From contig JAILPY010000172.1 of the NCBI GenBank assembly GCA_024699235.1, positions 1 to 32,705 on the forward strand: a stretch of 32,705 nucleotides of DNA. Direction: 5' to 3'. The position numbers and the translations under genes were made by a program. Positions 1-8,311 of this stretch are shown in pieces. The notes beneath the pieces are model-generated. The model had not been told where the DNA came from. It saw only the letters and a list, made by a program, of their open reading frames with translations, and searched no databases. The first letter of the stretch is position 1; each line of letters begins with the position of its first letter. The DNA comes from Treponema sp. GTDB lineage: Bacteria; Spirochaetota; Spirochaetia; Treponematales; Treponemataceae.

Positions 1-1343
1 TAGTAGTAGACTCTATAAACCTAGGAAAAAATGTCAGGTTCGAAATTCCAGATACAGAAATTGCGATTGATAAGGTTGTTCTTGAGCAGCTAAGTGATAT
101 TCTTATGCATCTTGTACGAAATTCACTTGACCATGGCATAGAAACTCCTAAGGAAAGGAAAGAAAAAGGAAAACCGGAACAAGGTATCATTTCAATAAAA
201 TGCGTTCAGGAAACTAAATATATAGAACTTACGGTAAGGGACGATGGAAGAGGAATTGATTATGATAAAATAAGAGAAAAAGCCCTTACCGTATATCCAG
301 AACGAACTGACGAAATAAAAGAAATGAGTGAAAAAGAACTGTCAAGTTTTCTTTTTCAGTCAGGATTTTCTACAAAAGAAAAAGTAACTGAACTTTCAGG
401 AAGAGGAGTTGGCCTTGATGTCGTATGGACTAATATAGAAAAAATTAAAGGACATATTCATATTGAAAGTGAAAAAAACAAAGGAACATCTTTTATTCTC
501 AGATTCCCTATATCTCTTGCGACCTTGCAAGGTCTTTTCATTTTTTCAAATCAGTCAAAATACCTTATTCCATCGCAACATATAATTGATATTATTTACA
601 GGAAAAAATCAGAATACATTACATTGCAGAATCAAAGTTACATAAAACTTGGTTCAAACCTTATTCCTGTATATGCTCTGTCATCACTATTTAAAGAACA
701 GCTTTCTGTAAAAGTTTCAGATGCAGATACTATCCTAATTGCAGAATACATGGAGCAACAAATCGGCATAGTAGTTGATCAAGTACAAAGATATGCATCT
801 CTTGTAGTAAAACAGCTTCCAAATACACTGCGTAATTTTACAATCCTACAAGGCATTGTATTTGATGAGCATTATGACATAGTTCCAATACTTCATGTAC
901 CAGAAATCATTACAAAGTTTAAATCATTACGTGGTTATGACATTAAGAAATATGAAGCAAAAACAAAATCAAAAGTATACCGTATACTTATTGTAGATGA
1001 TTCTGACACTACAAGGCAGGTAGAAAAGACAATACTTGAAGGAAATGAATTTACAGTTGACACAGCTGTTGATGGAATTGATGGTCTTGAAAAAATTAAA
1101 TCAAAGCAGTATGATCTCATACTTTCAGACAAAGACATGCCAAGAATGAATGGACTTGTATTGCTTGATAATATACGGCATTTAGAAAACTACGCTTCTA
1201 TACCGGTTGTAATTGTTTCTGCAGACCAAAATCCAGAAACTGTCAATGCATTTAAGAAAGCCGGAGCAAGTGCTTTTATTGCAAAATCCGATTTTAAGCG
1301 TGGAAACTTAATCAATGTCATAAAGGAGCTGTTGCATGAGTAA
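1..1343 (+). CDS. CheA-type hybrid histidine kinase with C-terminal receiver (5' truncated)
   Basis: The frame is open from base 3 through the window edge, so the N-terminal part (HPt and dimerisation regions) is missing and the ATG at 105 is internal. The HATPase domain is clear: an N-box like that of CheA (HLVRNSLDHGIE), a G1 box (DDGRGID) and a G2 box (GRGVGLDVV). A CheW-like coupling domain follows (about bases 500-930). Last comes a complete receiver domain: acidic pair in LIVDDS, phospho-acceptor Asp encoded at 1128-1130 (LSDKDMP), Ser of VSAD, and Lys of IAKSD. CheA proteins autophosphorylate on an HPt histidine and pass phosphate to receivers. The fused receiver makes this a hybrid of the kind found in Pil-Chp-like or alternative chemotaxis systems. 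Its stop overlaps the start of the next gene by 8 nt, so the two are probably translationally coupled. Family call is firm; the pathway is inference. Confidence 0.9.
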   Translation, partial: VVDSINLGKNVRFEIPDTEIAIDKVVLEQLSDILMHLVRNSLDHGIETPKERKEKGKPEQGIISIKCVQETKYIELTVRDDGRGIDYDKIREKALTVYPERTDEIKEMSEKELSSFLFQSGFSTKEKVTELSGRGVGLDVVWTNIEKIKGHIHIESEKNKGTSFILRFPISLATLQGLFIFSNQSKYLIPSQHIIDIIYRKKSEYITLQNQSYIKLGSNLIPVYALSSLFKEQLSVKVSDADTILIAEYMEQQIGIVVDQVQRYASLVVKQLPNTLRNFTILQGIVFDEHYDIVPILHVPEIITKFKSLRGYDIKKYEAKTKSKVYRILIVDDSDTTRQVEKTILEGNEFTVDTAVDGIDGLEKIKSKQYDLILSDKDMPRMNGLVLLDNIRHLENYASIPVVIVSADQNPETVNAFKKAGASAFIAKSDFKRGNLINVIKELLHE

Positions 1344-3189
1344 AAAAATTCTTATTCTTGAAACATCTGTCACAATCCAAAAACTCTTTACAACAACACT
1401 GGATTCTGATGAATATAATTTCCAGTTTATAAATAACGGAAAAGATTTCTTATTTAAGATTTTTGATTTTGTACCTGACATTGCTCTTATAACTGCAGAA
1501 TTTGAAGGCATTCTTCATTTTGTAAAGATTATAAGAGAAATTTCTTGCTTCAAACACCTTGCAATTGGAATGTATTCTAACACAAACAGTCCTTTTGTCA
1601 AACAAGCTTCTCTTGAAGCAGGTGCAAATTCTTATGTAGCAATAGAACCAAAAACTATTCTTATTAATATTGATGAACTTGCTCAAATTTCTACAGCAGA
1701 AGGCATTGATAAGTCTCAGTTACTGCTTGTAAAAAAGGATATGTCTGATGCGAAATTATTTGAAATTGCATCTGAAATTCTTTCAAAAAATAGAAAAACA
1801 GAATTCATACTAAAAAATCTTGTTGCAATACAGAAAAGCATCAGTTCCTTGGAAGATGTTGTCTATTCATTCTTGACATTAATTGCAGGATTATGTGAAG
1901 TTCCTGTTGCAAGCATATATCTGATAGAAAATGACGGACCTCATGGATATGGAATAACATCAGAGAATATTCCTGAACAGGAGAAAGCAGACTTTCAGAA
2001 AGTCTGTACAACTGATTTTGAAGAAATATATACAAATTCCAGTCTGTCAAATCTTTCTCCAAAATTTATAGAAAAGCCGGAATTGTTGAATAAATTTTAT
2101 GAATCGAATGTGCAGCTTTCTTCTTATTCAAAAGAAATATTAAAAAGTTCAGATGGAAAACCTTTTGGAACAGTTCATATTGTCAGAAGCGGTAACTTTA
2201 CAAAAGAACAGAGCGATTTCTTTTCATACTGCTGCAAAAATGCAAACATTCTATTGGAACAGACTCTTATTGTCAAATCTAAAATATTTTTCGAACAAAG
2301 AATCAGACATGCATTTGGAAGATTTGTTCCAGAACAGATTATTGATGATCTGGTCAAATCTTCAAGTGAAAATGAAAAAGTTTCTGTAGGAGAAAAGAGA
2401 GAAGTAGCCATTTTATTCAGTGATATCAGATCGTTTACAAACATAAGTGAATGCAATAAGCCAGAAGTTCTTGTTGGATTCTTAAACAGATACTTTACAA
2501 CTATGGTTGAAATTATTAAAAAGCATGGTGGTACAGTTGACAAGTTTATTGGAGATGCCATAATGGCGCTTTTTGGAACTCCTGTCAGTTATGAAGATAA
2601 TGCAAGAAGAGCTGTAGCTGCAGCATATGAAATGCGAGATGCCTTAGACACTCTTGAACTAGGAGACTTAGTAATGCCAAAAGGCATGAAGTTCAACATA
2701 GGCATTGGAATTCATTACGGAGATGTCATTGCTGGTTCTCTTGGTTCAAAAGATAAAACTGACTACACTGTTATTGGAGATAATGTTAATCTTGCAAGCC
2801 GACTTGAAGGCCTTACCAAGACATACGGAATTCAGATTCTTGTCAGTGAAAGCGTAAAAGAAGACACAGAACGCTTGCCAGATGCAGAAGGTCAATTTTC
2901 TTTCCGTTATATGGATGATGTAAAAGTAAAGGGAAAAGCTATAGCAGTTCCAATATATGCTGTAGACCGTTCACAAGAAGAATTTCCAGAATATTATAAA
3001 GACTGTTATAGCAAAGGCATGGACTTATATAAACAGGGAATTTTTAATCTTGCAAAAGAATATTTTGAAAAGGCACTCACGTCTGTTGCAGAAGACAAGG
3101 CCTCAAAATTAATGATTTCGCGCTGTGAAGATTTTATAGCTAATCCTCCTGAAAACTGGGATGGAGCTATTACTTTCCATACAAAGTAA
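1336..3189 (+). CDS. Class III (IIIb-like) adenylate cyclase with degenerate receiver and GAF-like domain
   Basis: 617 aa. The C-terminal catalytic domain (about 350-530) makes cAMP from ATP. It has the two metal Asps (D363 in FSDIRSF, D407 in KFIGDAIMALFG), the adenine-site Lys (K403), Thr at the second purine-contact position (T478 in DYTVIGD), and the transition-state residues N485 and R489. Thr instead of Asp at 478 is the class IIIb signature, a group often stimulated by bicarbonate. Residues 1-120 have the length and rhythm of a response-regulator receiver, but the phospho-acceptor Asp is T53, the acidic pair is E-T, and the usual Lys is Glu, so it should not be phosphorylated. Residues about 160-315 look GAF-like. 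The last 70 residues form a TPR-like tail ending CEDFIANPPENWDG. It overlaps the upstream kinase gene by 8 nt (ATGAGTAA), which suggests a kinase-to-cAMP link. Confidence 0.92.
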   Translation: MSKKILILETSVTIQKLFTTTLDSDEYNFQFINNGKDFLFKIFDFVPDIALITAEFEGILHFVKIIREISCFKHLAIGMYSNTNSPFVKQASLEAGANSYVAIEPKTILINIDELAQISTAEGIDKSQLLLVKKDMSDAKLFEIASEILSKNRKTEFILKNLVAIQKSISSLEDVVYSFLTLIAGLCEVPVASIYLIENDGPHGYGITSENIPEQEKADFQKVCTTDFEEIYTNSSLSNLSPKFIEKPELLNKFYESNVQLSSYSKEILKSSDGKPFGTVHIVRSGNFTKEQSDFFSYCCKNANILLEQTLIVKSKIFFEQRIRHAFGRFVPEQIIDDLVKSSSENEKVSVGEKREVAILFSDIRSFTNISECNKPEVLVGFLNRYFTTMVEIIKKHGGTVDKFIGDAIMALFGTPVSYEDNARRAVAAAYEMRDALDTLELGDLVMPKGMKFNIGIGIHYGDVIAGSLGSKDKTDYTVIGDNVNLASRLEGLTKTYGIQILVSESVKEDTERLPDAEGQFSFRYMDDVKVKGKAIAVPIYAVDRSQEEFPEYYKDCYSKGMDLYKQGIFNLAKEYFEKALTSVAEDKASKLMISRCEDFIANPPENWDGAITFHTK

Positions 3190-3204
3190 AGAGATTTATT
3201 TTTC

Positions 3205-5235
3205 ATGTCATTTGGAGAAAATTTAAAATCAGAGCTTAATCCAGAGCAGTATAAAGCTGTAACGACAACAGACGGTGCAATTCTCATTATAGCTGGAGCA
3301 GGAAGCGGAAAAACAAGGGTTATTACATACCGTATTGCTCACATGCTTGAAAAAGGAATTCCTCAAAGTCAAATTCTTGCCCTTACTTTCACAAACAAGG
3401 CCGCTAAAGAAATGTCAGACCGTATAAAAGAACTTACAGGAAGGAAATTACAAAACCTTACTGTAAGTACGTTTCATGCATTTGGGGTTCGTATTTTACG
3501 TCAGGATATTGACAAATTAGGATGGCGTCCAAATTTCAGCATTTATGATGAAACAGACCGTTCTGCCCTTATAAAAGAAACCGGTCGAGAATTAAGATTT
3601 ACTCCTGACGCACTTGATGTATATGCAATCGGAAATCTTTTTAGCGACATAAAAACAGGAAGAAGAAACTGGAATGGAGATAATGATGCATATAGGGAAT
3701 TATATGAAGGCTATCAGGAAGGCTTAAAACTTTATAATGCAGTAGACTTCGATGACTTAATAGTACTTCCCATAAGGCTCTTTAAAGAACATCCAGAAGT
3801 ATTGCAGTCCTATAAAGATAGATACAAATATATAATGGTAGATGAATTCCAAGATACTAGTCACCAGCAGTATGAAATGATGCATCTTCTTGCAGACAAG
3901 AATGTTGCAGTTGTAGGTGATGATGATCAAAGCATTTATTCTTGGAGAGGTGCAGATTATCAGAACATAGTAAATTTTGAAAAGGATTTCCCTAATGTTA
4001 CAGAAATCCGTCTGGAACAGAATTATCGCTCAACAGAGACAATTCTGGCAGCCGCAAATGGTGTAATAAGTCATAACACAAACCGTAAAGATAAGTCTTT
4101 ATGGAGCGGTAATGGAAACGGACGTCCAATAGAGATATACATGCCTGAAAATGAAGCTGCAGAAGCTGATTTTATAGCAGAAAGCATTCTAGGTATATGT
4201 GCAGAAGAAAAACGTAAATACGATGAATTCGGGGTTCTTATGCGTGCAAATACTCAAAGCAGAGCTATTGAAGAATCTTTTCTTGAAAACAATATTCCCT
4301 ACACTATCAGCGGCGGCATGAGTTTTTTTGAACGAAAAGAAATTAAAGATGTTATAAGTTATTTACGCGTCATTGCAAATCATGACGATGATATAAATCT
4401 TTTACGCATTATAAACACCCCTAGAAGAGGAATTGGACGTTCTACAATAGAAGCTCTTAATAAAGTTGCTGCAGACCTATCAGTTTCCCTTTGGGAAGCA
4501 ATGCAAGCTATTATATCTGCACCAGAAGAACAATGTCCCGTTACAGAAGCAACAAAGGCAAATATTGAAGCATTTACCGCAATTATAGAAAACAATAAAA
4601 ACATGCTTAGCGGAAAAGGTTTAAGCAAAAAAGTTCATGCACTTGTTGATGAAATTAACTACTTTGATTATCTGATTGCTGAATATCCAAAAAGCGAAAA
4701 AGCAGCCAGATTTAAATATATGAATATAGAAAGCCTTATAAAAAGCATGGAAATGTGGGAAAATAATCCAGAGCACGAAGACACAAGCCTCTATGCATAT
4801 TTAAATAGAATTACCCTGCTTTCACGAGATGACCTAGATGACGGGGAAGAAGACAAAGGTAAGGTCAATGTAATGACCGTACATGCCAGCAAAGGGTTAG
4901 AGTTTCCTGTTGTATTTATTGCAGGTGCAGAAGAAGGACTTATGCCTCACATGAGAGCGCTGCAGGATGGAGGCGATGTTGCAGTAGAAGAAGAGCGAAG
5001 ACTGTTTTATGTAGCTGTTACAAGGGCGCAAAATAGGCTGATAATATCCTCATGCCTCCATAGGAGACGCCAACAGGCAACTGTAGAATGCGAGCCAAGC
5101 AGATTTCTTGATGAGATTCCTGAAAATCTTGTAAAATATCATGAACCCTCAAAAGAACTTGGTGCAGAAGATGCCCATGAAATGCTTCAGAACATGCTAA
5201 AAAACTTTAGCCGACCAAGAGTTCCAAAGTTATAA
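3205..5235 (+). CDS. rep: Superfamily 1 DNA helicase, Rep/PcrA/UvrD type
   Basis: 676 aa, ATP-dependent 3'-5' DNA helicase acting in replication restart or repair. All SF1A motifs are present: Walker A GAGSGKT (31-37), Ia LTFTNKAAKEM, Ib STFHAFG, Walker B VDEFQDT (D213, E214), III VVGDDDQSIYSWRGAD, IV LEQNYRSTETIL, V TVHASKGLEFPVV and VI EEERRLFYVAVTRAQ. Length and several stretches (ISGGMSFFERKEIKDV, the EPSRFLDEIP end) resemble E. coli Rep (673 aa, from memory) more than the longer PcrA/UvrD with their C-terminal extension. I therefore use rep; pcrA or uvrD would be acceptable names. It starts 15 nt after the cyclase stop with only a weak purine-rich stretch (AAGAGA) upstream, so it may be co-transcribed with the signalling genes, although the roles look unrelated. 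Confidence 0.93.
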   Translation: MSFGENLKSELNPEQYKAVTTTDGAILIIAGAGSGKTRVITYRIAHMLEKGIPQSQILALTFTNKAAKEMSDRIKELTGRKLQNLTVSTFHAFGVRILRQDIDKLGWRPNFSIYDETDRSALIKETGRELRFTPDALDVYAIGNLFSDIKTGRRNWNGDNDAYRELYEGYQEGLKLYNAVDFDDLIVLPIRLFKEHPEVLQSYKDRYKYIMVDEFQDTSHQQYEMMHLLADKNVAVVGDDDQSIYSWRGADYQNIVNFEKDFPNVTEIRLEQNYRSTETILAAANGVISHNTNRKDKSLWSGNGNGRPIEIYMPENEAAEADFIAESILGICAEEKRKYDEFGVLMRANTQSRAIEESFLENNIPYTISGGMSFFERKEIKDVISYLRVIANHDDDINLLRIINTPRRGIGRSTIEALNKVAADLSVSLWEAMQAIISAPEEQCPVTEATKANIEAFTAIIENNKNMLSGKGLSKKVHALVDEINYFDYLIAEYPKSEKAARFKYMNIESLIKSMEMWENNPEHEDTSLYAYLNRITLLSRDDLDDGEEDKGKVNVMTVHASKGLEFPVVFIAGAEEGLMPHMRALQDGGDVAVEEERRLFYVAVTRAQNRLIISSCLHRRRQQATVECEPSRFLDEIPENLVKYHEPSKELGAEDAHEMLQNMLKNFSRPRVPKL

Positions 5236-5257
5236 TTATTTTTATTAGGAGATGTAT

Positions 5258-5869
5258 ATGAAAAAAATCACATTTATTAAATGCAGTACAGTTATATGTG
5301 CAATGTTATTATCATTGATGTTATTTTCTTGTGCAACAACAGAACCTTCTTCAAAGGTTACGCCGGCAAAAGAAAATACTCAGGAACAAACTTCAAAAGC
5401 AGAAACTTCTTCTGAAGAAAAATCCGATAAGCCTGCCCCTGTAAAAGCAGTACCTACCATTACTTATAAAGGAAGAGGAGTAAAAATAGAAGCAGAAGAA
5501 ATGCTTTTGGAAGGAAGTTCGTTATATAAAGACAGCAATGCAAGCAAAGGATATGCAATAAAACTTCCAGAGCATAGCATTGCAAAATGTAAGGTTGTTC
5601 TTTCTCCAGGGACATGGGAATGTCTTGTGAGCGAGCAGGCCTTTAATACTAATAAATCAGAATTATTCGTCAATATTTCAGGAACCTATTATAAAGTTTA
5701 TCCTAGCAATCCTCCGTTAGGCACATGGGAACTTACAACACGCTCACCAATATACATACATCTCGATCAGGAAACAACCTTAAACGTAAGCATTAATGCC
5801 GACAGTCCTTATGAAACAGGTTCAGGGGGAATGAACATTGATTATATACAGTTTGTAAGGACAAACTAA
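5258..5869 (+). CDS. Lipoprotein with CBM6/35-like domain
   Basis: 203 aa. I chose the ATG at 5258 because AGGAG at 5247-5251 sits 6 nt before it; the in-frame ATG at 5252 directly abuts that site. The N-terminus is a lipoprotein signal peptide with lipobox LFSC (Cys about residue 25), followed by a Ser/Thr/Glu/Lys-rich linker to about residue 65. The rest reads as a carbohydrate-binding jelly roll of the CBM6/CBM35 kind: it opens with VKIEAEEMLLEG and a Ser/Asn-Ala-Ser stretch, and closes with MNIDYIQFV, positions where CBM6/35 modules have their EAE and (V)DYI(R/F) motifs. No catalytic domain is present. It is probably a surface or periplasmic lipoprotein that binds a glycan or packs against a partner. 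It lies 16 nt after the helicase gene. The domain assignment is inference from motif spacing only. Confidence 0.75.
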   Translation: MKKITFIKCSTVICAMLLSLMLFSCATTEPSSKVTPAKENTQEQTSKAETSSEEKSDKPAPVKAVPTITYKGRGVKIEAEEMLLEGSSLYKDSNASKGYAIKLPEHSIAKCKVVLSPGTWECLVSEQAFNTNKSELFVNISGTYYKVYPSNPPLGTWELTTRSPIYIHLDQETTLNVSINADSPYETGSGGMNIDYIQFVRTN

Positions 5870-5875
5870 GAATAA

Positions 5876-7012
5876 TCATTTTCCTAAATCAAGCATTCTC
5901 CTGTCATATGAGGCAGGAGGATCTTCAATAATGCTCCAGTCAAAATCAAGAACTCCATGAGGAGGAAACAGAGGTTCTGGCATAGGCTTTTTCCTTAAAT
6001 TATGTTCTTTTACAATATCAATAAGAGACTTTGAACCGTCTGTTAATGTCAGATAAGGTTCTCCAAAAGCACAGATTGTTGCCGTCCTTACAGTATAAGA
6101 ACTTTCCTCTCCGTTCTCATCAATATTTTTTTTATGTACAAGAACTGTATTTAAAGTATAGGTATCAGGTAAAGAAGAACTTTTATCAATGTTCCTTATA
6201 TTATTCCTGCGACCTACAGTACATGTATAAACTTTTCCAGAACTAAGAATATGCTTAGGGACTTTATATGTTGTGTCGCCATCAGTGAAGACAGCTTCAG
6301 CATTCTCATCATACATCATGTCAGTAGACCAATATCTTATGTGATAAACGGCATCTTTTGTAATGTAGTATGAAAGTAATTCTTTAGAAGTTACGGGAGG
6401 ACTTACAAGTATACCATTTGCATTGCCAGTATCTTTCCAGTATCCATCAAGAATATTTTCTGACTGTATGGTAATATCTTTTAGTAATGCACTTTTTGGA
6501 ACAGAATCGCTATCTTCTGACCTTAATGCAAAATTCAAGTAAAGTTTGTTTCCTATAACAGCAATTGGAACATGATACGTATCTTCCCCACCAAGTTTAT
6601 GCCCAGAATACTTTATCTCCATATCCCAGGCACCACTATTTAATGTTTCAGCAGTAAGCAAATCTCCATCAGCCTGAACTACAGCTTTATTAAAAGATTC
6701 TGTATATAACTCGTCTGTCAAAGGCGTAAAATGCAGTTCTATTCTTTCAGGAGAACGAGTTTCTGCATCATTCCTGTCGCGAGGAACAGATTGGGACTGT
6801 TCAGGATTTTCAGCAGCCCTGTCATCATACCACTGGTAAAAAGTCCTAAGAGTGATTGAAGAAGTGTCAAATACCACATACCTGCTGTCATTTTCCCAAA
6901 TTCCACCTAGAAGTTCAGGAACACTTTCATCTACAGAAACAACAGCCTGTGCAAAGCTATGAGAAAAATGAAAAATAATTGTAAATACTATAAATAATAG
7001 AGTCTTTTTCAC
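5876..7012 (-). CDS. Exported protein of unknown function
   Basis: 378 aa with a type I signal peptide (Lys-Lys, then a hydrophobic stretch ending SFAQA) and no further membrane span, so it is predicted to be periplasmic or outer-membrane associated. The mature part opens with LLGGIWENDSRYVVFDTSS and is rich in aromatic and beta-prone residues; I do not recognise a family. It ends LDFDWSIIEDPPASYDRRM. The start is GTG with no Shine-Dalgarno; a GATAAT box lies 6 nt upstream, so a leaderless transcript is possible. It is the last gene of the uvrA-lptD-glycosyltransferase-Wzi-thiI run, 36 nt after thiI. It converges on the CBM-like lipoprotein gene with only 6 nt between stops, and I see no clear hairpin there. 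Confidence 0.8.
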   Translation of the reverse strand: MKKTLLFIVFTIIFHFSHSFAQAVVSVDESVPELLGGIWENDSRYVVFDTSSITLRTFYQWYDDRAAENPEQSQSVPRDRNDAETRSPERIELHFTPLTDELYTESFNKAVVQADGDLLTAETLNSGAWDMEIKYSGHKLGGEDTYHVPIAVIGNKLYLNFALRSEDSDSVPKSALLKDITIQSENILDGYWKDTGNANGILVSPPVTSKELLSYYITKDAVYHIRYWSTDMMYDENAEAVFTDGDTTYKVPKHILSSGKVYTCTVGRRNNIRNIDKSSSLPDTYTLNTVLVHKKNIDENGEESSYTVRTATICAFGEPYLTLTDGSKSLIDIVKEHNLRKKPMPEPLFPPHGVLDFDWSIIEDPPASYDRRMLDLGK

Positions 7013-7048
7013 AATATCATTATCGGAATGTCACCATAACAGCATTAA

Positions 7049-8293
7049 TCAGCGTGAAGAACTGTTTCGATTTGATTCACATATACCGGACTGAGAAGTA
7101 AAAGGCTTTAATGCCCATTTTTCGCCAATTGAGTCGCGAAGGGAAAATCGAATTATCTTTCGCTCATCAAAAGCCTTTAGAATAAGATCATCTACATCCA
7201 TAGACTCATAAATTTTTCTAGATTCTTCAACATCAGCCTTTAATATTGGATGCCTCGGACTGAAGAGTACGCAACAGTCTTCATAAGGCAGAATAGAAGT
7301 ATCATACGTACCGATTTCATGAGCAGTATCCATAATTTCTTCCTTATCAAGTCCAACTAATGGACGCAGAAGAGGATATTCAGCAAAACTTTCTGTAACT
7401 GCCAGATTTTCAACTGTCTGACTGGCAACTTGTCCAAGACTTTCTCCAGTAATAATGCAATCTGCCTGAATGCGAGAAGCAAGAAGATTTGCCGCCTTCA
7501 TCATACACAATCTAAGCATAAGAGTACTGTAGGCTTCTGGAGCTTTTGCTTTAATTTTCATTTGAACATCTGTAAAAGAAATAACATTCAAATGAGTATC
7601 AACTCCATAATCTGCAATAATATGAGCAAGGTCTTCTACTTTTTTTTGAGCTTCTTCGGATGTATAAGGATAAGAATGAAAATATACGCATTCAACTTTC
7701 ATTCCTCTCCTCATCATCCTATATCCAGCAACAGGACTGTCTAAGCCTCCGCTTAACAAAAGAAGACCTTTTCCACTCACACCAACAGGAAGTCCCCTAC
7801 ATGTCTTTTTTTGATCAGAATAAATGTAACAGACATCACGAACTTCTACATGTATAACTATATCTGGATTGTGTAAATCAACAGTAAGAATTCCATTATC
7901 AAAAGCTCCTGCAGCACCTTCTACACATATTTGATACGAATTCAAAGGAAAATTTTTATCTTCCCTGCGAGCTTCAATTTTAAAACTTTTTGCACCTGAC
8001 GCACGAGCTTTCTCAGCAATTTCCTGAACCTTAGTCTTTATGCTATCTATATCTTTAGAAACTGTTGCAACTTTAGCCCATCCTGTAATTCCTATAAGAT
8101 GATCCAAGGCATATTCAACTGCAGTACATGAATCCGAAGAACAAAAGACATACAAACGACCTGCCTGGGTATGAATTTTAGCCTCTACAGACTCGAGGGC
8201 AAGACGAGCATTTTTTACAAGCTGTTTTTCAAAAAATTTTACGTTACTTCCTTTTAAAGTAAGTTCCCCTACTTTTCCAAGATAACATTCCAT
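7049..8293 (-). CDS. thiI: tRNA 4-thiouridine synthase / thiamine sulfur transfer protein ThiI (no rhodanese domain)
   Basis: 414 aa cytosolic enzyme that adenylates U8 of tRNA before sulfur insertion; in many bacteria it also feeds sulfur to thiamine thiazole synthesis. The N-terminal ferredoxin-like region (1-60) begins MECYLGKVGELTLKG, a THUMP domain follows (about 60-165), and the PP-loop is SGGLDSP at 181-187. Family-typical segments are GESLGQVASQT (283-293), ENLAVTESF and PYEDCC (336-341). The protein stops soon after, lacking the rhodanese domain that carries the second catalytic Cys in E. coli ThiI (482 aa). It therefore belongs to the short class, which needs another sulfur carrier. 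It starts 18 nt after the second Wzi-like gene, with GAGG about 12 nt upstream. An RNA-modification gene is functionally out of place in this envelope run. Confidence 0.95.
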   Translation of the reverse strand: MECYLGKVGELTLKGSNVKFFEKQLVKNARLALESVEAKIHTQAGRLYVFCSSDSCTAVEYALDHLIGITGWAKVATVSKDIDSIKTKVQEIAEKARASGAKSFKIEARREDKNFPLNSYQICVEGAAGAFDNGILTVDLHNPDIVIHVEVRDVCYIYSDQKKTCRGLPVGVSGKGLLLLSGGLDSPVAGYRMMRRGMKVECVYFHSYPYTSEEAQKKVEDLAHIIADYGVDTHLNVISFTDVQMKIKAKAPEAYSTLMLRLCMMKAANLLASRIQADCIITGESLGQVASQTVENLAVTESFAEYPLLRPLVGLDKEEIMDTAHEIGTYDTSILPYEDCCVLFSPRHPILKADVEESRKIYESMDVDDLILKAFDERKIIRFSLRDSIGEKWALKPFTSQSGICESNRNSSSR

Positions 8294-8311
8294 ATTTCCA
8301 GACCTCGTTAA

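Noticed and set aside
2175-2561. 128-aa minus-strand open frame inside the cyclase gene
   Set aside because: Covers the conserved metal-Asp motifs of the cyclase on the other strand; no independent evidence.
7430-7744. 104-aa plus-strand open frame within thiI
   Set aside because: Shadow of the conserved ThiI frame; composition is unlike a real protein.
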